DNA from: Mycobacterium sp. OAS707
GTDB taxonomy: Bacteria > Actinomycetota > Actinomycetes > Mycobacteriales > Mycobacteriaceae
Assembly (NCBI RefSeq): GCF_014873705.1
Contig: NZ_JADBDS010000007.1
Location: forward strand, 53,768 to 117,767
DNA: 64,000 bases
Direction of reading: 5' to 3'
Part shown: piece by piece, positions 1 to 8,493 of the stretch
How positions within the stretch are numbered: the first letter of the stretch is position 1
Layout of the letters: each line of letters opens with the position of its first letter
Program-made: the position numbers and the translations under genes
The notes under the pieces: model-generated
Seen by the model: only the letters and a program-made list of their open reading frames with translations
What the model was told of the DNA's origin: nothing
The model's database searches: none

Positions 1-42
1 TACCGGTTGGTTGGGCGTGCTCGGCGGCGAAAGGAAGACTGC

Positions 43-1749
43 GTGGCTTCTGCTCCTGGTCCGGTGCGCATCGGCAACTGCTCGGGCTTCTACGGCGACC
101 GGCTGGCGGCCATGCGGGAGATGCTCACAGGCGGTGAACTGGACTATCTGACCGGCGACTACCTGGCCGAGCTGACCATGCTGATCCTGGCCCGCGACCG
201 CGCCCGCTCCCCCGAGCGCGGTTACGCCAAGACGTTCCTGAGGCAACTCGAGGACTGCCTCGGCCCGGCCCTCGACAAGGGCGTGCGAATCGTCGCCAAC
301 GCTGGCGGGCTGAACCCGGCGGGTCTGGCAGGCGCGGTGCGGACGCTGGCCGACCGGCTCGGCCTGACAGTGAACGTCGCGCATGTCGAGGGCGACGACC
401 TCGTGGGGCGGTCTGAGGAGTTGGGTTTCGGTTCGGTCTTGGCGGCCAACGCCTACCTCGGTGCGTGGGGCATCGCCGAGTGCCTGCGCGGCGGCGCCGA
501 CGTGGTGGTGACCGGTCGCGTGACCGACGCATCGGTGATCGTCGGGCCGGCCGCGGCGCACTTCGGCTGGGAGCGGACGAACTACGACGCGCTGGCGGGT
601 GCGGTGGCCGCGGGCCACGTCATCGAATGCGGTGCGCAGGCCACCGGCGGCAACTACGCCTTCTTCACCGAACTGGCCGACCTGACGCATCCCGGCTTCC
701 CGCTCGCCGAGATCAGTGCCGACGGCTCGTCGGTGATCACCAAGCATCCCGGCACGGGCGGGGCCGTCACGGTCGGCACGGTCACCGCGCAGCTGCTGTA
801 CGAGATCGGCGGTGCGCGATACGCCAATCCCGACGTGACGCTGCGCGTCGACACCATCGAGCTGTCCGACGACGGACCCGACCGGGTGCGGATCAGCGGA
901 GTCAAGGGTGAACCGCCGCCGCCGACCCTGAAAGTGTCGCTCAACAGCATCGGCGGATTCCGCAACGAAATGGCGCTGGTGCTCACGGGTTTGGACATCG
1001 AGGCCAAGGCCGAACTCGTACGCAGGCAACTGGAAACCAGCCTGACGGTCAAGCCCGCCGAGATGGAGTGGACACTGGCCCGCACCGACCACACCGACGC
1101 GGACACCGAGGAAGCCGCCAGCGCGCTGCTGCGCTGTGTTGTCCGCGATCCCGATCCGGCTACCGTCGGACGCCAATTCTCCTCGGCAGCAGTCGAACTC
1201 GCGCTCGCCAGTTATCCAGGGTTCACCAGCACATCACCGCCGGGCGACGGTCAGGTGTACGGCGTGTTCACGCCCGGCTATGTGGAGGCCGCCAAGGTGC
1301 CGCATGTCGCCGTACACGCCGACGGTTCCCGCGTCGACATCGCAACGGCGGCCCAGACGCTTGCGCTCGCACCGGTCCCGCCGTTCGCCCTACCCGAGCC
1401 ATTGCCATTCGGCGAGACGCGGCGGGTGCCGCTCGGCGTGATCGCAGGCGCGCGCAGCGGCGACAAGGGCGGTTCCGCCAACGTCGGGCTGTGGGTCCGC
1501 GCCGAGGATCACTGGCGGTGGCTGGCACACACGCTGACCGTCGACAAGCTCCGCGAATTGCTGCCCGAGACAGCCGATTTAGCCGTCACTCGTCATCTGC
1601 TGCCGAACATGTGGGCCGTTAACTTCGTCATCGACGGCATCCTCGGCAAGGGTGTCGCGTATCAGGCGCGGTTCGACCCCCAGGCCAAGGGGCTCGGCGA
1701 GTGGCTGCGCAGCCGGCACATCGACATCCCCGAGGAGTTCTTGGCGTGA
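43..1749 (+). CDS. AtuA-like protein (DUF1446 family) with C-terminal AtuA-associated domain
   Basis: Protein of 568 residues related to AtuA of acyclic-terpene utilisation; the biochemical role of the family is not settled. The N-terminal part begins PVRIGNCSGFYGDR and carries Gly-rich stretches such as VVVTGRVTDASVIVGPAA; the last ~110 residues, from about RRVPLGVIAGARSGDKGG, look like the small AtuA-associated domain fused to the main body. I chose the GTG at 43 because AAGGAAG lies 6-12 bases upstream and the conserved start follows it; a TTG at 7 is in frame but adds an unconserved arginine-rich piece. The stop overlaps the next gene by four bases (GTGA), so it is translationally coupled to fadE13. 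Position matches Rv0976c in M. tuberculosis from memory. Confidence 0.85.
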   Translation: MASAPGPVRIGNCSGFYGDRLAAMREMLTGGELDYLTGDYLAELTMLILARDRARSPERGYAKTFLRQLEDCLGPALDKGVRIVANAGGLNPAGLAGAVRTLADRLGLTVNVAHVEGDDLVGRSEELGFGSVLAANAYLGAWGIAECLRGGADVVVTGRVTDASVIVGPAAAHFGWERTNYDALAGAVAAGHVIECGAQATGGNYAFFTELADLTHPGFPLAEISADGSSVITKHPGTGGAVTVGTVTAQLLYEIGGARYANPDVTLRVDTIELSDDGPDRVRISGVKGEPPPPTLKVSLNSIGGFRNEMALVLTGLDIEAKAELVRRQLETSLTVKPAEMEWTLARTDHTDADTEEAASALLRCVVRDPDPATVGRQFSSAAVELALASYPGFTSTSPPGDGQVYGVFTPGYVEAAKVPHVAVHADGSRVDIATAAQTLALAPVPPFALPEPLPFGETRRVPLGVIAGARSGDKGGSANVGLWVRAEDHWRWLAHTLTVDKLRELLPETADLAVTRHLLPNMWAVNFVIDGILGKGVAYQARFDPQAKGLGEWLRSRHIDIPEEFLA

Positions 1750-2912
1750 GCACAGACATCTGGCACACCCCCGAACGCGAGCAGTTGCGAAAAACGGTGC
1801 GCGCCTTCGCCGAACGTGAGGTGCTGCCACACGTCGACGAATGGGAGCGCAGTGGGCTACTGCCGCGCGACCTACACCGCAAGGCAGGCGAGGCGGGGTT
1901 GCTCGGCGCCGGCCTGCCCGAAGCGGTTGGCGGTGGTGGCGGCGACGGCGCCGATGCGGTGATCATCTGCGAGGAAATGCACTACGCCGGTTCGCCCGGC
2001 GGGGTGTTCGCTTCGCTGTTCACTTGCGGCATCGCGGTGCCACACATGATTGCCTCCGGAGATCAGCGGCTGATCGACACGTATGTGCGGCCGACGCTAC
2101 GCGGAGAGAAGATCGGCAGCCTTGCCATCACCGAACCCGGCGGCGGCTCCGACGTCGGACACCTGACCACGCGGGCGGTTCGCGACGGCTCCGGAAATGG
2201 GGACTACATCGTCAACGGCGCCAAGACCTACATCACCTCCGGCGTGCGCGCAGATTATGTCGTGACGGCGGCGCGCACCGGCGGCCCTGGCGCCGCGGGT
2301 GTTTCGCTGATCGTCGTCGAGGCGGGCACACCAGGCTTCGAGGTCAGCCGCAAGCTCGACAAAATGGGTTGGCGGTCGTCGGATACGGCCGAGCTGACCT
2401 ATACCGATGTCCGAGTGCCCGCCGCCAACCTGATCGGCAGCGAGAACTCCGGATTCGCACAGATCGCGGCGGCGTTCGTATCCGAGCGTGTCGGCCTTGC
2501 CGCACAAGCGTATTCGAGTGCACAGCGCTGTCTTGACCTCACCGTGGAGTGGTGTCGCAACAGGGAGACTTTCGGCAGGCCGCTGATCTCGCGTCAGCAA
2601 GTGCAGAACACGCTGGCCGAGATGGCAAGGCGCATCGACGTCGCGCGGGTCTACACGCACCACTTGGTCGAGCGGCAGTTGGCCGGCGAGACGGAAAACC
2701 TGATCCCGCACGTGTGCTTCGCGAAGAACACCGCCGTCGAGGCGGGCGAATGGGTCGCGAACCAGGCTGTGCAGCTGTTCGGCGGCATGGGCTACATGAC
2801 CGAGTCCGAGGTCGAACGCCAGTACCGCGATATGCGGATCCTCGGCATCGGCGGCGGCACCACCGAAATCCTCACCGCACTTGCGGCCAAGACGTTGGGA
2901 TTCCAGTCATGA
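1746..2912 (+). CDS. fadE13: Acyl-CoA dehydrogenase, isovaleryl/citronellyl-CoA dehydrogenase-like (FadE13)
   Basis: FAD-dependent acyl-CoA dehydrogenase of 388 residues, expected to introduce an alpha-beta double bond into a branched acyl-CoA before carboxylation by AccA2/AccD2. The flavin and substrate motifs are visible (LAITEPGGGSDVG; the C-terminal QLFGGMGYMTE). The position that holds the catalytic Glu in short/medium-chain enzymes (EGT) is Gly here (GIGGGTTEI), whereas a Glu sits in the helix-G segment FVSERVGLAAQA, the arrangement of isovaleryl-CoA dehydrogenase. That supports a methyl-branched substrate. It starts with GTG inside the stop of the AtuA-like gene and ends in an ATGA overlap with accD2. 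Confidence 0.85.
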   Translation: MSTDIWHTPEREQLRKTVRAFAEREVLPHVDEWERSGLLPRDLHRKAGEAGLLGAGLPEAVGGGGGDGADAVIICEEMHYAGSPGGVFASLFTCGIAVPHMIASGDQRLIDTYVRPTLRGEKIGSLAITEPGGGSDVGHLTTRAVRDGSGNGDYIVNGAKTYITSGVRADYVVTAARTGGPGAAGVSLIVVEAGTPGFEVSRKLDKMGWRSSDTAELTYTDVRVPAANLIGSENSGFAQIAAAFVSERVGLAAQAYSSAQRCLDLTVEWCRNRETFGRPLISRQQVQNTLAEMARRIDVARVYTHHLVERQLAGETENLIPHVCFAKNTAVEAGEWVANQAVQLFGGMGYMTESEVERQYRDMRILGIGGGTTEILTALAAKTLGFQS

Positions 2913-4504
2913 CCGCTCTCCGTTCGACGATCGACGCCGCGTCACCGGCCCATGCCGAGGCCGCGGCGGCGATGACCACCAAGCTCGCCGACATCGACGC
3001 CGAGCACACCAAGGCACTGGCCGGCGGCGGCGAGAAGTACGTCCAGCGTCATCACGAGCGCGGCAAGATGACCGCGCGCGAACGCATCGAGATGCTGCTC
3101 GACCCCGATTCGCCGTTCCTGGAACTGAGTCCGCTGGCCGCGTGGGGTACCGCCTTCAACGTCGGCGCCAGCATCGTGGTCGGCATCGGCGCGATCGAGG
3201 GCGTTGAATGCCTGGTCGTCGCCAACGACCCGACCGTCAAGGGCGGCACCAGCAACCCCTGGACGTTGAAGAAGATCCTGCGGGCCAACCAGATTGCAAT
3301 GCAGAACCGGTTACCGGTGGTGTCACTGGTCGAATCCGGCGGCGCCGACCTGCCAACACAGAAGGAGATCTTCATCCCGGGCGGTCAGATGTTCCGCGAT
3401 CTGACGCGGCTGTCCGCTGCGGGTATCCCGACCATCGCGCTGGTGTTCGGCAACTCGACAGCGGGTGGCGCCTACATCCCCGGCATGTCCGACCACGTCG
3501 TGATGATCAAGGAACGCTCGAAGGTGTTCCTCGCCGGACCCCCGCTGGTGAAGATGGCGACCGGCGAGGAGTCTGATGACGAATCGCTTGGCGGGGCCGA
3601 AATGCACGCCAGGACTTCGGGTCTGGCCGACTATTTCGCGGTCGACGAACTCGATGCCATCCGCATCGGGCGGCGCATCGTCGCCCGGCTCAACTGGCGT
3701 AAGCAGGGCCCCGCTCCCGGCCCGGTGACCGAGCCGCTGTTCGACGCCGAGGAACTGCTCGGCATCGTTCCCTCCGATCTGCGCATCCCGTTCGATCCTC
3801 GCGACGTCATCGCCCGCGTGGTGGACGGCTCGGGATTCGACGAGTTCAAGCCGCTGTACGGGTCGTCGCTGGTGACGGGGTGGGCGACGCTCTACGGCTA
3901 TCCGATCGGCATCCTCGCCAACCACCGCGGCGTGCTGTTCAGTGAGGAGTCCCAAAAGGCCACCCAGTTCATCGAATTGGCCAACCGCTCCGACACACCA
4001 CTGTTGTTCCTGCACAACACCACCGGCTACATGGTCGGCAAGCAGTACGAGGAAGGCGGGATGATCAAGCACGGCTCGATGATGATCAACGCCGTGTCGA
4101 ATTCGACCGTCCCGCACATTTCGCTGCTGATCGGCGCCTCCTACGGCGCCGGCCACTACGGCATGTGCGGTCGCGCCTACGATCCACGTTTCCTGTTCGC
4201 CTGGCCGAGCGCGAAGTCCGCCGTGATGGGCGGCGCTCAGCTCGCCGGGGTGCTGTCGATCGTCAGCCGCGCCGCCGCCGAGGCCCGCGGCCAGCAAGTC
4301 GACGAGAACGCCGACGCGGCGATGCGCGCGGCGGTCGAAGGACAGATCGAGGCCGAATCGCTGCCCATGGTGCTGTCCGGGATGCTGTACGACGACGGCA
4401 TCATCGATCCTCGCGATACCCGCACCGTGTTGGGAATGTGCTTGTCTGCCATCGCCAATGGCCCGATCAAGGGGACGTCGAACTTCGGCGTCTTCCGGAT
4501 GTGA
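2909..4504 (+). CDS. accD2: Acyl-CoA carboxylase carboxyltransferase (beta) subunit AccD2
   Basis: Carboxyltransferase subunit of a biotin-dependent acyl-CoA carboxylase, 531 residues, the usual size for methylcrotonyl/geranyl-CoA carboxylase beta chains. Crotonase-fold oxyanion-hole glycines are visible in FGNSTAGGAYIPGMSD (N-terminal half) and GASYGAGHYGMCGRAYDPR (C-terminal half). It transfers carboxyl from the biotin of AccA2, encoded 79 bases downstream, to an enoyl-CoA. The neighbours (AtuA-like, two dehydrogenases, glutaconyl-type hydratase) favour a methylcrotonyl-, geranyl- or similar 3-methyl-enoyl-CoA over acetyl/propionyl-CoA; the exact substrate is inference. Start ATG overlaps the fadE13 stop. 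Confidence 0.9.
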   Translation: MTALRSTIDAASPAHAEAAAAMTTKLADIDAEHTKALAGGGEKYVQRHHERGKMTARERIEMLLDPDSPFLELSPLAAWGTAFNVGASIVVGIGAIEGVECLVVANDPTVKGGTSNPWTLKKILRANQIAMQNRLPVVSLVESGGADLPTQKEIFIPGGQMFRDLTRLSAAGIPTIALVFGNSTAGGAYIPGMSDHVVMIKERSKVFLAGPPLVKMATGEESDDESLGGAEMHARTSGLADYFAVDELDAIRIGRRIVARLNWRKQGPAPGPVTEPLFDAEELLGIVPSDLRIPFDPRDVIARVVDGSGFDEFKPLYGSSLVTGWATLYGYPIGILANHRGVLFSEESQKATQFIELANRSDTPLLFLHNTTGYMVGKQYEEGGMIKHGSMMINAVSNSTVPHISLLIGASYGAGHYGMCGRAYDPRFLFAWPSAKSAVMGGAQLAGVLSIVSRAAAEARGQQVDENADAAMRAAVEGQIEAESLPMVLSGMLYDDGIIDPRDTRTVLGMCLSAIANGPIKGTSNFGVFRM

Positions 4505-4523
4505 GCCCCATGAATCACGCGAC

Positions 4524-4566
4524 TTGTGTGCGTTTGGGAGCGGTGAGCGCTCCTGAACGCACACAA
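4524..4566. repeat. Intergenic 43-bp imperfect palindrome between accD2 and accA2
   Basis: Two 19-base arms match at 17 of 19 positions (outer 11 bases TTGTGTGCGTT/AACGCACACAA are perfect, inner GGAGCG/CGCTCC perfect) around the loop GTGAG. It fills most of the 79-base gap between accD2 and accA2 and interrupts an operon whose other junctions overlap or are short. In RNA it would make a stable hairpin that could tune accA2 expression. It resembles a dispersed palindromic element more than a terminator, having no T-run. Confidence 0.7.
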
Positions 4567-4583
4567 ATCACCGAGGGAAGCCG

Positions 4584-6521
4584 ATGATCACACGAGTACT
4601 GGTCGCCAACCGCGGCGAGATCGCCAGGCGGGTGTTCGACACCTGCCGACGGCTCGGCATCGGCACCGTTGCGGTCTACACCGATCCCGACGCGGCGTCG
4701 CCACACGTCGCGGAGGCTGACGCCGCGGTGCGACTCGAGGGCCGCAACGGCTACCTGGATGCCGGGCAGCTGATCGCCGCGGCACGCGCCGCAGGGGCCG
4801 ACGCCATCCATCCGGGATACGGATTCCTCTCGGAGAACGCCGAATTCGCTGCCGCCGTGATTGAAGCGGACCTGACGTGGATCGGCCCACCGGTGGCCGC
4901 GGTCGCCGCGATGGGCTCCAAGATCGAGGCCAAGAAAATGATGGCCGCGGCAGGCGTGCCGGTGCTCGACGAACTCGACCCCGAGACCGTCACCGCCGAC
5001 CAGCTGCCTGTGCTCATCAAGGCGTCGGCAGGCGGTGGCGGCCGTGGCATGAGGGTGGTGCGCGAACTATCGGAGTTGGCGGGACAAGTGGAGGCTGCGC
5101 GCCGCGAGGCGCAGTCCGCGTTCGGCGATCCGACCGTGTTCTGCGAGCGCTACCTGGCCACCGGCCACCACGTCGAGGTCCAGGTGCTCGCCGATCAACA
5201 CGGCACGGTGTGGGCGGTCGGCGAACGCGAATGCTCGATTCAACGCCGCCACCAGAAGATCATCGAAGAGGCGCCCTCGCCTCTGGTCGAACGCACACCC
5301 GCAATGCGCGCCAAGCTCTTCGACGCGGCCAGGCTGGCGGCCTCCGCGATCGGCTACACCGGTGCGGGAACCGTCGAGTTCATGGCCGACGACCGTGGAG
5401 ACTTCTTCTTCCTCGAGATGAACACCAGGCTGCAGGTCGAGCACCCCGTCACCGAGGAGACCACCGGGCTCGACCTCGTCGAGTTGCAGCTGCAGGTCGC
5501 CGACGGCGGTCGGCTCGAACCGGAACCACCAGCGTCACAAGGGTATTCGATCGAGGCCCGGCTCTACGCCGAGGACCCGGCCAAGAATTGGCAGCCGCAG
5601 GCGGGTCCGGTACACCACTTCGCGGTGCCCGCGAACGTGCGTCTGGACACCGGCATCGTCGACGGGTCCGTCGTTTCGGTGTTCTATGACCCGATGATCG
5701 CCAAGGTCATCTCATGCGCCCCGAACCGCCGCCAGGCGGCGGGCGTGCTGGCCGACGCGCTGGCCCGCACCCGCATCCACGGGGTCCGCACCAACCGCGA
5801 TCTGCTGGTGAATGTGCTGCGGCACCCGGCTTTCCTCGACGGCGCCACGGACACCGCGTTCTTCGACACCCACGGCCTTGCCGAATTGGCCGCGTCGCTG
5901 GCCGACGCCCGGGCTGTCGAACTCTCCGCGCTGGCCGCTGCGCTCGCCGATGCCGCGCAAAACCGCCAAGGCGCAAAGGTATTCACCGCAGCACCCAGTG
6001 GTTGGCGCAATCTCGCGTCGGGCTACCAGAACAAGTCCTACAGCGACAATGCCGGAAACACGCACGAGGTGCGGTACAGATTCACCCGCACCGGTGTGGA
6101 GTTGCCCTGCCATGACAACGTGGGCCTGGTCACCGCGCAGCCCGGCCGGGTGGTGCTCTGCGTCGACGGGGTGGACCGCGCGTTCGACGTGGCCCGCTAC
6201 GGCGCCGACGTCTTCGTCGACTCACCTCTCGGCCCAGTGCAACTCGTTGCGCTGCCCCGCTTCCCGGATCCCGACGCCGCCGTTGCGCAGGGGTCATTGC
6301 TCGCGCCCATGCCGGGTTCGGTGCTGCGCATCGGTGCAGCGGTGGGCGACGCCGTCACGGCCGGCCAACCGCTGATCTGGCTCGAGGCGATGAAGATGGA
6401 GCACACGGTGACCGCCCCAAACGATGGCGTGCTCGCCGAACTCAATGTCGAGACCGGCCAGCAGGTCGAAGTCGGCGCCGTACTCGCCCGAGTGGACAAC
6501 CCCCAAGGAGACGCACCATGA
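4584..6521 (+). CDS. accA2: Acyl-CoA carboxylase biotin carboxylase/BCCP (alpha) subunit AccA2
   Basis: Alpha subunit of 645 residues that carboxylates its own biotin using ATP and bicarbonate and delivers it to AccD2. The N-terminal biotin carboxylase/ATP-grasp region shows KASAGGGGRGMRVV, ERECSIQRRHQKIIEEAPS and EMNTRLQVEHPVTEE; the C-terminal biotinyl domain has LEAMKMEHT with the biotinylated Lys near residue 604. The start ATG is preceded by GAGGGAAG. The gene ends in an ATGA overlap with fadE12 and lies just after the 43-bp palindrome. Confidence 0.92.
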   Translation: MITRVLVANRGEIARRVFDTCRRLGIGTVAVYTDPDAASPHVAEADAAVRLEGRNGYLDAGQLIAAARAAGADAIHPGYGFLSENAEFAAAVIEADLTWIGPPVAAVAAMGSKIEAKKMMAAAGVPVLDELDPETVTADQLPVLIKASAGGGGRGMRVVRELSELAGQVEAARREAQSAFGDPTVFCERYLATGHHVEVQVLADQHGTVWAVGERECSIQRRHQKIIEEAPSPLVERTPAMRAKLFDAARLAASAIGYTGAGTVEFMADDRGDFFFLEMNTRLQVEHPVTEETTGLDLVELQLQVADGGRLEPEPPASQGYSIEARLYAEDPAKNWQPQAGPVHHFAVPANVRLDTGIVDGSVVSVFYDPMIAKVISCAPNRRQAAGVLADALARTRIHGVRTNRDLLVNVLRHPAFLDGATDTAFFDTHGLAELAASLADARAVELSALAAALADAAQNRQGAKVFTAAPSGWRNLASGYQNKSYSDNAGNTHEVRYRFTRTGVELPCHDNVGLVTAQPGRVVLCVDGVDRAFDVARYGADVFVDSPLGPVQLVALPRFPDPDAAVAQGSLLAPMPGSVLRIGAAVGDAVTAGQPLIWLEAMKMEHTVTAPNDGVLAELNVETGQQVEVGAVLARVDNPQGDAP

Positions 6522-7678
6522 CCGGCTTCATCGAAACCGAAGAGCAGCAGGCGCTGCGCAAGGCCGTCACCGCGATGGCCGCCAACTATGGCCAGGACTA
6601 CTACCTGGAGAAGTCGCGCGCCGGGCTGCATACCGACGAATTGTGGTCCGAGGCAGGCAAACTCGGCTTCATCGGGGTCAACCTGCCCGAGGAGTACGGC
6701 GGCGGTGGCGCCGGCATGTACGAGCTCGCGCTGGTGATGGAGGAGATGTCGGGCGCGGGTTGTCCGCTGCTGATGATGGTGGTCTCCCCCGCCATCAACG
6801 GCACCATCATCGCCAAGTTCGGCACCGAGGACCAGAAAAAGCGGTGGCTGCCGGGGATTGCCGACGGCACGACCACGATGGCGTTCGCCATCACCGAACC
6901 CGACGCGGGCAGCAACAGCCACCGCATCACCACCACCGCCCGCCGCGACGGCAGCGACTGGATCCTGTCGGGCCAGAAGGTGTTCATCTCCGGCATCGAC
7001 CAAGCCCAAGCCGTGCTGATCGTCGGGCGCACCGAGGACCACAAGACGGGCAACCTCAAGCCTGCGCTGTTCATCGTGCCCACCGACACCAAGGGGCTGT
7101 CCTGGACCAAGATCGACATGGAGTTGGTCACCCCGGAAAGCCAGTTCCAGGTGTTCCTCGATGAGGTCCGACTGCCGTCTGACGCGTTGGTCGGTTCCGA
7201 GGACGCCGCGATAGCGCAACTGTTCGCAGGGCTGAACCCGGAGCGAATCATGGGCGCGGCCAGCGCTGTCGGCATGGGCCGGTTCGCGATCAACAAGGCC
7301 GTCGACTACGTGAAAACCCGCCAGGTGTGGAAGACGCCGATCGGTGCGCACCAGGGTCTGTCGCACCCGTTGGCGCAGAACCACATTGAGATCGAACTCG
7401 CCAAGCTGATGATGCAGAAGGCAGCGTCGCTGTACGACGCAGGCGACGACGCGGGCGCGGCCGAGGCGGCGAACATGGCCAAGTACGCCGCGGGTGAGGC
7501 GTCGGTGCGCGCAGTCGACCAAGCCGTTCAGTCGCTGGGCGGCAACGGGCTGACCAAGGAATACGGCATCGCGGCGGCGGTGACCGCGTCGAAACTCGCG
7601 CGCATCGCTCCGGTCAGCCGTGAGATGGTTCTCAACTTCGTGGCGCAGACGTCGCTCGGCCTGCCCCGGTCTTACTAG
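6518..7678 (+). CDS. fadE12: Acyl-CoA dehydrogenase FadE12
   Basis: Acyl-CoA dehydrogenase of 386 residues, second of the operon. Motifs include MAFAITEPDAGSNSHRI (flavin/substrate region) and VQSLGGNGLTKEYGI near the C-terminus. The EGT-type catalytic Glu is absent; a Glu in GLNPERIMGAAS occupies the helix-G position as in isovaleryl-CoA dehydrogenase, so it may also act on branched acyl-CoAs. AAGGAG lies seven bases before the ATG, which overlaps the accA2 stop. Two dehydrogenases in one operon suggest two oxidation steps or two chain lengths in one pathway. Confidence 0.88.
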   Translation: MTGFIETEEQQALRKAVTAMAANYGQDYYLEKSRAGLHTDELWSEAGKLGFIGVNLPEEYGGGGAGMYELALVMEEMSGAGCPLLMMVVSPAINGTIIAKFGTEDQKKRWLPGIADGTTTMAFAITEPDAGSNSHRITTTARRDGSDWILSGQKVFISGIDQAQAVLIVGRTEDHKTGNLKPALFIVPTDTKGLSWTKIDMELVTPESQFQVFLDEVRLPSDALVGSEDAAIAQLFAGLNPERIMGAASAVGMGRFAINKAVDYVKTRQVWKTPIGAHQGLSHPLAQNHIEIELAKLMMQKAASLYDAGDDAGAAEAANMAKYAAGEASVRAVDQAVQSLGGNGLTKEYGIAAAVTASKLARIAPVSREMVLNFVAQTSLGLPRSY

Positions 7679-7691
7679 GGGCTCAGCCACA

Positions 7692-8459
7692 ATGGCAACA
7701 CTCGTCCACTACGGCGTCGAGGGTCCGGTCGCCCGGATCACCCTCGACTCACCCGACAACCGCAACGCGTTGTCCACGAAGCTGGTCAACCAGCTGCATC
7801 AGGCCTTCACCGACGCCACCGAGGAGTCCGGCGTTCGGGCCGTGGTGCTCGGCCACACCGGCGGAACCTTCTGCGCAGGAGCAGATCTCGCTGAGGCCGC
7901 GGGGCGTGATCCCGGCGACGTCGCCGTCGACCGGGCCCGCGAACTGACGCAGCTGCTACGGCGAATTCTCAAGCTGCCGCTACCGGTGATCGCGGCTGTC
8001 GAAGGGCATGTGCGCGCGGGCGGGCTCGGCCTCGTCGGCGCGTGTGACATCGCGGTGGCGGGCCAGGCGAGCACGTTCGCGTTGACCGAGGCGCGCATCG
8101 GCGTTGCCCCATCGATCATTTCGCTGACGCTGTTGCCGAAGATGACCGCCAGGGCCGCGGGCCGCTACTTCCTCACCGGCGAGAAGTTCGGCGCGGCCGA
8201 AGCCGCCGAGATGGGCCTGATCACGATCGCCGCCGACGACGTCACCGCAACCGTGGCGTCGCTGACTGCGAACATCGGCAAGGGGTCGCCGCAGGGGCTC
8301 GCCGCCTCGAAAGCTCTGACGACATCGGCGATCCTGCAAGCGTTCGACCGTGATGCCGACGAACTGACCAAACAGTCGGCACGGCTGTTCGTCTCGGAAG
8401 AGGCACGCGAAGGCATGATGGCGTTTCTGCAGAAGCGGACACCCAACTGGGCAGACTGA
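7692..8459 (+). CDS. echA7: Enoyl-CoA hydratase/isomerase family protein EchA7
   Basis: Crotonase-fold protein of 255 residues, starting at ATG 7692, 13 bases after fadE12. The segment HVRAGGLGLVGACDIAVA supplies the oxyanion glycine, and LTEARIGVAPSII holds one catalytic Glu. The other classical Glu (in GGGxELA) is replaced by Gly, as in bacterial methylglutaconyl- and isohexenylglutaconyl-CoA hydratases (LiuC/AtuE type), which is from memory of those families. In this operon it would hydrate the glutaconyl-type product of the AccA2/AccD2 carboxylase. No 3-hydroxyacyl-CoA lyase is encoded next to it. Confidence 0.85.
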   Translation: MATLVHYGVEGPVARITLDSPDNRNALSTKLVNQLHQAFTDATEESGVRAVVLGHTGGTFCAGADLAEAAGRDPGDVAVDRARELTQLLRRILKLPLPVIAAVEGHVRAGGLGLVGACDIAVAGQASTFALTEARIGVAPSIISLTLLPKMTARAAGRYFLTGEKFGAAEAAEMGLITIAADDVTATVASLTANIGKGSPQGLAASKALTTSAILQAFDRDADELTKQSARLFVSEEAREGMMAFLQKRTPNWAD

Positions 8460-8481
8460 TGCCGGTGCCGCGCTATCAACC

Positions 8482-8487
8482 TAGCCT
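8482..8487 (+). promoter_or_regulatory. -10 box of a leaderless promoter for the SDR gene at 8494
   Basis: TAGCCT fits TANNNT and ends six bases before the ATG at 8494, so transcription would start at or next to the A of the start codon. No Shine-Dalgarno sequence is seen, consistent with leaderless translation, which is common in mycobacteria. Confidence 0.5.
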
Positions 8488-8493
8488 TGACCC

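Noticed and set aside
1..42. Gene end or promoter at the left edge
   Set aside because: Too short to judge; only an AAGGAAG ribosome-binding site for the GTG at 43 is supported.
3323..4564. 413-codon open frame on the minus strand antisense to accD2
   Set aside because: Runs opposite to a strong acyl-CoA carboxylase gene; composition is typical of GC-rich shadow frames (runs of His/Arg/Gly) and no domain is visible.
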